A DNA stretch of 11,183 nucleotides, from assembly GCA_024280975.1 (NCBI GenBank), contig JAMXLQ010000027.1:1-11183 (forward strand), written 5' to 3'. Below the pieces are notes generated by a model that saw nothing but the letters and a program-made list of their open reading frames with translations, was not told the origin of the DNA and searched no databases. This DNA is from Methanosarcina sp. GTDB taxonomy: Archaea > Halobacteriota > Methanosarcinia > Methanosarcinales > Methanosarcinaceae. Shown here piece by piece: positions 5,331-11,183 of the stretch; positions within the stretch are counted from its first letter, which is position 1, and each line of letters starts with the position of its first letter. The translations under genes and the position numbers were made by a program.

Positions 5331-6830
5331 ATGGATTACTTTAAAGAGCGGGAAGCAGAAATTAATGGCTCTCTCCTTGCTGTACTGTCAGGAGAAAATA
5401 TTCTTTTTCTTGGACCGCCTGGAACGGCGAAAACCCAGCTTGCGAAAAATATCTGCCAATCGATTGAAGGCGGGAATTTTTTCAATTATCTCCTGACAAG
5501 CTTTTCCACCCCTGAAGAACTCTTTGGTCCTCTATCCTTAAAAGCCCTGGAAGAAGATGAGTTCCGCCGGAAAATTGACGGCTGCCTCCCAACTGCTCAT
5601 ATTGCTTTGCTGGACGAGATTTTTAAAGCAAGCAGTGCGATCCTGAACAGCCTCCTTACTATTCTGAATGAACACAAGTATCATAATGGAAGAGAAATTG
5701 TAGAAGTGCCTCTGCTCTCGGTTTTTGGAGCATCCAATGAGTTTCCTGACGAAAACGATAGCCTTGAAGCCCTCTATGATCGTTTTCTCTTTAGATACAG
5801 GCTCGCCTATATTCAGGAAGAGGAGAATTTCCGGAATCTTCTTTTCAGAAGCCCTGAAGAGTTCAAACCTATCTCTAGTATCAGAATTTCCGCGATATAC
5901 GAACTTCGAGCGCACTCAAAAGATCTTCCGGTTGACCCTGATGTTGAGATCATCATAACTGAACTTCGAAAAAGCCTTCAGCTTCAGGAAATCGAAATCT
6001 CGGACCGGCGCTGGAAAAAAGTCGTTCAGGTACTCAAGGTTGCAGCTTGCGGTAGCGGATGCCCGACCGTAGACAGAACAATGGTACTTCTGCTTCAGCA
6101 TATGCTCTGGAGCCTTCCCGAAGAGCGGGAAACCATCCGGAAAACGGTCTTTGAGTTTGCAATATCAGGCGGTATAAGTACGGAAAAACTGCGCCAGGAG
6201 GCCGAAGACCTGCAAGCTGCGGTAATTATTACCCTCAAAAACGAACTACCTGTGAAGGTTGTCTGCGACAGCTGCGGAGAAGAGTTCCGGCTGAGACAGG
6301 AAATAGAAACTCACTATATTTCTCACCCGAATCACAGCTATACTCTAAAAGCGGAAGGGCCTTCAAGGATCTATCCCTACGACAACCTCGTGAGAGAAAT
6401 CGATTCACTCAATGAAGCGGCTGGAAAAGTGAGCACACTGCCTCAGGCCCAGAAAGAGGTTTTCGAAAAAGAATTGAAAATCCTGGCTGATCGAGTGGAA
6501 CGCGTAAAATATAGGCTTGAAGAAGAAAGGGAACTTCTCAAAAACCTGATGGAGGCAAATATCTGGCTCTCGACCCTTGATAGAAACGAAGCTCTCCTCC
6601 TGCACGATACCAGAAGTATCGAATTATCCGGGCTCGACGACGTTATATCAAAAAGCCGGTCAATGCTCGGATTGCAGAATAGGCAGGCACAGCCTGAATC
6701 CAGGCCTGTAAAAGAAACGGGAAGAAGAGAAACGGAGAAAAAAGAAATCGAAAAAGTTCCTGTACCCGATTCGGGCAACAATATCAACAGTTTTATGAAG
6801 GGAATTGGCTCCCGACTTAAGCTCAGATAA
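5331..6830 (+). CDS. RavA-like MoxR-family AAA+ ATPase with C2H2 zinc finger
   Basis: This is an ATP-driven remodelling ATPase. Counting from ATG 5331 (499 aa), Walker A GPPGTAKT is at 28-35, Walker B IALLDE at 91-96, sensor-1 Asn136 in GASNEFP, and the arginine-finger region ALYDRFLFR at 147-155. SDRRWKK, in the helical lid, matches E. coli RavA closely. Bacterial RavA then carries the LARA domain. Here residues 310-332 instead read VCDSC...F...I..H...H, a consensus C2H2 zinc finger (C312, C315, H328, H332), followed by a charged helical, probably coiled-coil region (about 355-415) and a tail ending GIGSRLKLR. The frame stays open upstream and its residues (LKETLLELKSSF) fit the RavA N-terminal helix, so the true start may be CTG 5295. 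The ViaA-like gene follows after 95 nt; bacterial RavA and ViaA act together. Confidence 0.93.
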   Translation: MDYFKEREAEINGSLLAVLSGENILFLGPPGTAKTQLAKNICQSIEGGNFFNYLLTSFSTPEELFGPLSLKALEEDEFRRKIDGCLPTAHIALLDEIFKASSAILNSLLTILNEHKYHNGREIVEVPLLSVFGASNEFPDENDSLEALYDRFLFRYRLAYIQEEENFRNLLFRSPEEFKPISSIRISAIYELRAHSKDLPVDPDVEIIITELRKSLQLQEIEISDRRWKKVVQVLKVAACGSGCPTVDRTMVLLLQHMLWSLPEERETIRKTVFEFAISGGISTEKLRQEAEDLQAAVIITLKNELPVKVVCDSCGEEFRLRQEIETHYISHPNHSYTLKAEGPSRIYPYDNLVREIDSLNEAAGKVSTLPQAQKEVFEKELKILADRVERVKYRLEEERELLKNLMEANIWLSTLDRNEALLLHDTRSIELSGLDDVISKSRSMLGLQNRQAQPESRPVKETGRRETEKKEIEKVPVPDSGNNINSFMKGIGSRLKLR

Positions 6831-6850
6831 ACTCAGGTAAACTCAAATGG
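6821..6850 (+). repeat. Three near-copies of a 10-bp unit over the ATPase stop codon
   Basis: gctcagataa, actcaggtaa and actcaaatgg lie head to tail. The first contains the stop codon TAA at 6828-6830. It looks like a small slippage duplication at the gene end with no obvious function. Confidence 0.5.
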
Positions 6851-6874
6851 AGAATCCAGACCAGATTGCTTCAA

Positions 6875-6890
6875 ACTATATAATATAAAA
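6875..6890 (+). promoter_or_regulatory. Possible internal promoter before the ViaA-like gene
   Basis: actatataatataaaa contains an archaeal TATA-like core preceded by CAAA. Initiation about 25 nt downstream would leave a very short leader before the Shine-Dalgarno GGGG at 6915-6918. The two genes could still be co-transcribed from upstream. Confidence 0.3.
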
Positions 6891-6925
6891 TAATTTTGAT
6901 CTAGTAATTTAAAAGGGGTTTTGAT

Positions 6926-8611
6926 ATGGAAGGCTCTGAGGATTTCCCGAATAATCCGGATTCAGCCTCATCTGAAGCTTATTCTTTATTTTCAGGAAAC
7001 AAAGTCTCAGGGAATAAGGGCTTGCGAGATTCGCTTATTCTCCAGAATCAGACTGCTACCGTACTGGAACGAGATCTCAGGAGTACAATAGCCTTTCCTC
7101 GAAATATCCCTCGCCCTCTGCGAGAAAAAATAGCCGAAATCCTCACCCTTGAAATCCTATTTGGGCAGCCTTATGAAATAAAGGACCCTGAAAGGTTCAT
7201 AAGGACTTTCGGAGCTTTTTATCCGATCCTCCTTACGCTGAGAAATTCAAAACCCTGGCCTGAACTCCGAAAAATTGCAAAAAAAAGTAGGGGAGCCGGA
7301 GTTGCAGGCTTGAAAATTCTCCTTCCTCTTATTTACGAAATACTGGAACGCCTTTCAGAATCCTCAACTCCCGCTTCAGACGCAAAATCTCTTAAAGAAC
7401 TTAATGCCGGAATGGATGAAATTCTCAGGCAATTCGAAGAAATTCTGAAAGAGACTCTCCACATGTGGGAAAATGCGGCATCTGCGAAGTTTTCAGGCAG
7501 AAGTGACCAGGGGATGAGAGATTCCAGAGAATTTGCTCTCCAGGAAGCTGTCCTGTCTTTCATGCAAAAGGACGGGTATGAGGAGTTCTTGGAACGAGTA
7601 ATGGATGGATTATACCAAAAAATAAATGAATTCGTTTCAGAAATGGAAGAGAGCTTGGAGCTTTTCGATACGCTTGCCCTGCTTTTTCCACAGCGCAACT
7701 GGAGCTATTCCGTGAAGGAACTTAAAAAAGAGCCTTTCTATGTACAGCTTAAAGTGCTTAAAAACTACTCAACCTTTTTTGAAAAAAGCCCTGACCTGAG
7801 AAAAATCGTAGATTTCATAGGCAGGCAGGAATTTGACCCGCCTTCGGACCGCATACGCCTCTCACTTTTCGGGAAAAACCGAATCCAGACCGTGCGTTTT
7901 TCCGGTTCCATTAATAATCTGCTGCCTGTGGAAGCTGCAAAACTCCTGAACCCGTCCCTGAAGAAGAAATTTTATGCGGATATGCTTGAAGGAAAGCTTC
8001 TGAGTTATCAGCTACTTGGAAAACATTACACAGGCCCTCCTCACATAAAACCCAGAGGCCCGATGATTGTGCTCGTGGACACCTCCGGGTCAATGCATGG
8101 AGCTCCCCAGACCCTGGCCAAGTCTGCAGTGCTGGCTATGGCAAAACGGATGCTTTCCCAGCAGAGGGACATGAAAGTCATTCTTTTTGCCTCGACAAGC
8201 CAGCACCTGGAAATCGAGTTCAGCAGCCGAAAAAAAATGTCCGAAAAGTTCCTGAATTTCCTTCTCTATACCTTTGGCGGAGGAACAGACTTTAATACCG
8301 CTCTTGCCTCAGGCCTTAAGTCTCTGAAAGAAAAGGACTTTCAGGGGGCTGACCTGCTCTTTATAACCGATGGTAAATCCGAAGTTTCTGACGAATTGGT
8401 ACTGGCTCGCTGGGAAGAAGCAAAAAAGAAGTATAATGCAAAGGTCTATTCGTTGATCGTAGGCAGCAGTGGAGCAGGCGGGCTATCTGAAATCTCGGAT
8501 TATATTTATTTTGTAGAAATGGAGCTGGATTCTGAAGGCAGCGGCGGACTTGTAAGGCTAATCGAATCTAAGGAACAGGAAACCACTGATTCCAATAAAG
8601 CAGGAAATTAA
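6926..8611 (+). CDS. ViaA-like von Willebrand factor A domain protein (561 aa)
   Basis: This is the likely partner of the preceding RavA-like ATPase. The C-terminal third (about 378-550) is a VWA domain with a complete metal-ion-dependent adhesion site: DTSGS at 385-389, Thr454 in GGGTD and Asp482 in ITDGKS. It should bind Mg2+ and mediate protein contact. The first 370 residues are mostly helical and poorly conserved. The segment just before the VWA (LLPVEAAKLL, then LLSYQLLGKH and PRGPMIVLVDTSGS) closely follows the equivalent region of bacterial ViaA (COG2425 type). The usual ViaA length is about 480, so the N-terminus is longer here. It has no signal peptide or membrane helix, so it is cytoplasmic. 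The ATG is supported by AAAAGGGG 7 nt upstream. A hairpin terminator follows directly. In E. coli the pair has been tied to respiratory complexes, membrane lipids and aminoglycoside sensitivity; the archaeal role is unknown. Confidence 0.92.
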   Translation: MEGSEDFPNNPDSASSEAYSLFSGNKVSGNKGLRDSLILQNQTATVLERDLRSTIAFPRNIPRPLREKIAEILTLEILFGQPYEIKDPERFIRTFGAFYPILLTLRNSKPWPELRKIAKKSRGAGVAGLKILLPLIYEILERLSESSTPASDAKSLKELNAGMDEILRQFEEILKETLHMWENAASAKFSGRSDQGMRDSREFALQEAVLSFMQKDGYEEFLERVMDGLYQKINEFVSEMEESLELFDTLALLFPQRNWSYSVKELKKEPFYVQLKVLKNYSTFFEKSPDLRKIVDFIGRQEFDPPSDRIRLSLFGKNRIQTVRFSGSINNLLPVEAAKLLNPSLKKKFYADMLEGKLLSYQLLGKHYTGPPHIKPRGPMIVLVDTSGSMHGAPQTLAKSAVLAMAKRMLSQQRDMKVILFASTSQHLEIEFSSRKKMSEKFLNFLLYTFGGGTDFNTALASGLKSLKEKDFQGADLLFITDGKSEVSDELVLARWEEAKKKYNAKVYSLIVGSSGAGGLSEISDYIYFVEMELDSEGSGGLVRLIESKEQETTDSNKAGN

Positions 8612-8637
8612 GAAAGGGTTGATTCCCTTTCTTTTCC
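8610..8637 (+). terminator. Hairpin terminator between convergent genes
   Basis: A perfect 9-bp stem (8610-8618 / 8625-8633) with loop ttgatt is followed by a T-rich run (cttttcc). It overlaps the stop codon of the ViaA-like gene and lies 6 nt from the stop of the convergent permease gene, so it can serve both directions. On the minus strand the downstream sequence is also T-containing (TTAATTT). Confidence 0.7.
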
Positions 8638-8639
8638 GT

Positions 8640-9875
8640 TTATTCGTATCTCAGTGCATCGACTGGCTTTAATTTCGAGGCCCTATAAGCAGGAACAACC
8701 CCAGAAATCACTCCTATCAAAACTGCAAGGCTAAGTCCCTTAAACATCAGAAGAATGCTTAATCCATTTCCTGATGCCATACCGCCTCCCATCATTGCTT
8801 GTAGGCCAGATGAAACGAAGGCTCCCAGAATAATTCCAAGAATACCACCAACGAGGCCAACCATTGCGGAATTGAAAAGGAAAATCATAAGGATATCCCT
8901 GTTTTTTGCCCCAATGGCTTTCATAGTCCCTATCTCCTTTGTTTTTTCCAGGACAGAGGTAAACATGGTATTGGCAATCCCAACGGCTCCCACAAGTAAC
9001 GATACTGCTGCAATGGCGCCAAGGAAGAGAGTCATTGAACTCATCATTTGAGTAACCGAATCAGCCAATGATTTTGAGGCCGTTACAGAAAAGTCCCTGT
9101 CATCTTCCTTGTTAATGTGTCTTGAGACCATAAGCTTTTTTTCGATATCTTTTGTTAGTCCATCTACCAGATCTTCACTCTTGGCTTTTACCGAGATGCT
9201 ATCATAAACATCCTTTTTCGCATTTGTAATAAGACCCACTGCCCCATCAATTGGCATGTAGATTCTTGAGTCACCCCCCATGCCTTCTTCTTTTAAGATT
9301 CCAACAACGCGCACTGATTTGTTGTTTATTGTTATTACCTGATTGACTCCAATGTCATGGTCGTAAATTTGACTGGCTACATCGCTTCCTATGACTGCAA
9401 CATTCTTATCAGCTGGTTCGAGCAATCTTCCAGATTGTGTTTTCAGGGTAGTCATGTACCTCCAGACCTGAGGATCTACACCCGTGATTGGAAGGGTTGC
9501 ATTTTGCCCTGCATATTTAATCTCTTCTCTACCTGAAATCTCTCCTTCAATGTATTGTATACTATCCAGGCCTCGAAGCGCGTTAATATCATCCTTCGTT
9601 AATTCTGCATCTGTTGATGCACCACCACCCATGCCAGGAGGGCCACGCATATGCATATTGGATGATGCCTTGGTATACCCAGGGCTTATTGTCATCGTTG
9701 TCAGATCTAAATCGGATAACTTACTCTGTACGTTTGCCTGCATAGAATCCCCTAGAGAGATAATGCCAACTACAGATCCCACTCCTATAACTATCCCGAT
9801 AATGGTCAGCCAACTTCGGAGCTTACTATGCACAAGCATGTTCAGACCCATTTTCAGGTAAGTTGAATTCCTCAT
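8640..9875 (-). CDS. MacB/FtsX-type ABC transporter permease (411 aa)
   Basis: This is a four-helix permease of the MacB/LolC/FtsX class. TM1 lies at about 23-41 (LTIIGIVIGVGSVVGIISL), then a large extracytoplasmic MacB-PCD-type domain (about 43-280), then TM2 (281-303), TM3 (329-352) and TM4 (380-396). The family hallmarks KTKEIGTMKAIGAKNRDIL and PAYRASKLKPVDALRYE are present, the latter at the extreme C-terminus as usual. The extracytoplasmic part contains an odd Met/Gly stretch (NMHMRGPPGMGGG). The start is ATG 9873-9875 with GGAAGGA upstream; a TTG at 9914 in the same frame lies inside a hairpin and is unlikely. Such permeases need an ATPase of the MacB/LolD type, which is absent between here and the convergent ViaA-like gene. 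It lies 97 nt downstream of the S-layer-like gene, which is probably functionally linked. Confidence 0.93.
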   Translation of the reverse strand: MRNSTYLKMGLNMLVHSKLRSWLTIIGIVIGVGSVVGIISLGDSMQANVQSKLSDLDLTTMTISPGYTKASSNMHMRGPPGMGGGASTDAELTKDDINALRGLDSIQYIEGEISGREEIKYAGQNATLPITGVDPQVWRYMTTLKTQSGRLLEPADKNVAVIGSDVASQIYDHDIGVNQVITINNKSVRVVGILKEEGMGGDSRIYMPIDGAVGLITNAKKDVYDSISVKAKSEDLVDGLTKDIEKKLMVSRHINKEDDRDFSVTASKSLADSVTQMMSSMTLFLGAIAAVSLLVGAVGIANTMFTSVLEKTKEIGTMKAIGAKNRDILMIFLFNSAMVGLVGGILGIILGAFVSSGLQAMMGGGMASGNGLSILLMFKGLSLAVLIGVISGVVPAYRASKLKPVDALRYE

Positions 9876-9901
9876 CCTGCATCCTTCCGTTCTTTTTCGC
9901 T

Positions 9902-9924
9902 CAAGCCTTTTCAAAAAAGGCTTG
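9902..9924 (-). promoter_or_regulatory. Perfect 10-bp hairpin upstream of the MacB-type permease
   Basis: caagcctttt (9902-9911) and aaaaggcttg (9915-9924) pair perfectly across a 3-nt loop. On the permease strand no T-run follows, so a plain terminator is unlikely. It could be an operator at the start of transcription from the TATA-like box at 9941-9950, or an RNA processing or stability hairpin between two co-transcribed genes. Confidence 0.6.
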
Positions 9925-9940
9925 CATTGAATGTCTCATC

Positions 9941-9950
9941 CTATATATTC
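9941..9950 (-). promoter_or_regulatory. Possible TATA box of the MacB-type permease
   Basis: The minus strand reads GAATATATAG. Initiation would fall near 9918, on the hairpin, giving a leader of about 43 nt. The BRE is weak, so an operon driven from further upstream is equally possible. Confidence 0.35.
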
Positions 9951-9972
9951 CATTAGCTACTGATGTGTTCTT

Positions 9973-11183
9973 TCAGACCTTCTGGTCTTCAGGCTTTTTA
10001 TATCCAGACTGTTTTCTTGTCTTCATTTTTTCCTGTATTTTCTTTCGGTAGACAAATACTCCACCCACAAGTGCTACTATCACGATGTAAAACACATATG
10101 AGCCAAAACCACTACTTCTACCTGGGCTTCCTTTGCCACCTGCGGTACCCATATCTCCAGATGTCGTTTCGAGGTTCACTTCTTTAGTAACGGTCATCCT
10201 TTCTCCTTTTGCATCCGTATACTCAATCTGGACCTTTAGTGGATTGGAATCTATGGAAGTTACATTTTTTCCGTTATCACTTGCTTTTCCGGTACCTGGC
10301 TGTGCTTCAGCATTTCCCTCAGCTCCATTACCCTGCGCATTCGTTATATTGAACGAAGCAATTGTATAATCTCCTTTCTCCAGATTTCCTACAATTGTTG
10401 ACGAGCTTCCTAATACTTTGTACCCATCTTGATCTGGAATAGACACTTTTACAGCATACGCTATGTTGTTACCCACATTTGCAACTGAAAGAGAAGTTTC
10501 TCCAGCACTGCTTTCCGAGAAAGAAACATCGAAATCCGTTGCTCCTCCTACAAAAAGGCCTGCTGTAGTCTGGATGTTTTTCGAGTTGGATTGAGAATCT
10601 TCATACGAAAGATTCACATTCAAGGTATAGAGTCCTGGATTAGCGTTTACATCTGCCATTACGGTATAATCAACTTTTACGGATTGACCTGCGTCCAGAT
10701 ATTTGATGTGTTTTGTGTTATCCGAGTATACAGGCAAAACCACGCCTTTCGGATCGTTCCAGGAGAAAACCAGGTTTTTCAGGGGAGAAGTCCCTGTATT
10801 TGTAACAATAAACTCGAGAGGTTCTTCCTTTGCGATGTCAATGTCAGCCTTGCTTACAGTCACAACCTGAGCGTATTCTTTACCCTGTACTTGAACCTGG
10901 ATTGTTTTTGTAGTAGTGTAAGTAGTTGCTGAAGATCCTGATCCGCTTTTATAAGTAGTAGCAATATCAAGATCATAAGTGCCTTCGGAAGCATTGGCAT
11001 CGGTCATAAGTTTGAATTTCAGAACCCCAGCTTCATCGTTAGCCTGTCTTGCATTTAAATAAGAGATACTCTTTTGAAGATCTTCTCCGGAAAGTTTACT
11101 GAAAGGATATTTCGGATTGACCGTGACAGTTATGTCTTTCAGATCAGCGTTTCCCACATTCTGCACGCTGAGAGTAAGTTCAA
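9973..11183 (-). CDS. Membrane-anchored S-layer-like (COG1361-type) protein, 5' end outside window
   Basis: This is the C-terminal part (about 403 codons) of a surface protein. The frame is open to the right edge, so an apparent GTG start near 11166 is internal. It contains at least three beta-sandwich repeats of CARDB/NEW3 type, recognisable by VQNVGNADLKDITVTV, VTNTGTSPLKNLVFSW and VANVGNNIAYAVKVSI. A Gly/Ser/Pro-rich linker (GTAGGKGSPGRSSGFGS) leads to one transmembrane helix (about 25-43 residues from the end, YVFYIVIVALVGGVFVY). The chain ends in a strongly basic tail (RKKIQEKMKTRKQ), which places the beta repeats outside the cell. In methanogens such proteins often sit beside MacB-type ATPase and permease genes, as here. 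The role is unknown; a receptor or scaffold for the permease is inference. Confidence 0.88.
   Translation of the reverse strand, partial: ELTLSVQNVGNADLKDITVTVNPKYPFSKLSGEDLQKSISYLNARQANDEAGVLKFKLMTDANASEGTYDLDIATTYKSGSGSSATTYTTTKTIQVQVQGKEYAQVVTVSKADIDIAKEEPLEFIVTNTGTSPLKNLVFSWNDPKGVVLPVYSDNTKHIKYLDAGQSVKVDYTVMADVNANPGLYTLNVNLSYEDSQSNSKNIQTTAGLFVGGATDFDVSFSESSAGETSLSVANVGNNIAYAVKVSIPDQDGYKVLGSSSTIVGNLEKGDYTIASFNITNAQGNGAEGNAEAQPGTGKASDNGKNVTSIDSNPLKVQIEYTDAKGERMTVTKEVNLETTSGDMGTAGGKGSPGRSSGFGSYVFYIVIVALVGGVFVYRKKIQEKMKTRKQSGYKKPEDQKV

Noticed and set aside
9484..9861. 125-codon plus-strand ORF inside the MacB-type permease gene
   Set aside because: It is an antisense shadow; the minus-strand frame carries unmistakable MacB/FtsX motifs.
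9975..9990. Short inverted repeat agacc-ttct-ggtct at the end of the surface-protein gene
   Set aside because: Five-bp arms inside coding sequence with no T-run on the transcribed strand; too weak to call a terminator.
1..11183. CRISPR arrays, tRNA or rRNA genes, insertion sequences with transposase
   Set aside because: I looked for regularly spaced repeats, cloverleaf-like segments and transposase motifs on both strands and found none.

Overview
The window looks like chromosomal DNA of a methanogenic archaeon, most likely Methanosarcina or a close relative. This is a judgement from gene content and style, not from a database match. The signs are moderate-GC genes separated by AT-rich gaps, archaeal BRE/TATA promoters (e.g. 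CGAAAC-TC-TTTATATA at 3739-3754), strong Shine-Dalgarno sites with frequent GTG starts, a TrmB-type regulator, and an S-layer-like (COG1361-type) surface protein next to a MacB/FtsX-type permease.

Left part (1-1275). No confident gene lies in 1-252, but it holds a long imperfect inverted repeat (96-115 / 214-233). A 44-residue lysine-rich small protein (253-387, minus) has its own TATA box and a strong ribosome binding site. It is followed by a two-TM potassium channel with a TVGYGD filter (648-1013, minus).

Middle part (1276-5330). Four minus-strand genes form two transcription units. A MarR regulator and a short TrmB-type regulator (4824 to 3963) lie upstream of an ABC exporter made of an ATPase (2794-3546) and an ABC-2-type permease (1276-2691). 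The MarR upstream region holds three copies of one dyad, RTTGA-N4-TCAAY, two of them inside a perfect 17-bp inverted repeat. The exporter promoter has its own dyad over the predicted transcription start. The simplest reading is an autoregulated MarR switch with a linked exporter; the link is inference.

Right-centre (5295-8634). Two plus-strand genes encode a RavA-like MoxR AAA+ ATPase and a ViaA-like von Willebrand factor A protein, ending at a hairpin shared with the convergent gene. The pair corresponds to bacterial RavA-ViaA. The archaeal ATPase, however, carries a textbook C2H2 zinc finger and a helical tail where bacterial RavA has its LARA domain. Its reading frame and a ribosome binding site also point to a start at CTG 5295 instead of ATG 5331. 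This is the most interesting locus in the window.

Right end (8640-11183, minus). A MacB/FtsX-type permease lies downstream of the 3' part of a membrane-anchored S-layer-like protein that runs off the window edge. The partner ATPase is not in the window. A perfect 10-bp hairpin sits between the two genes.
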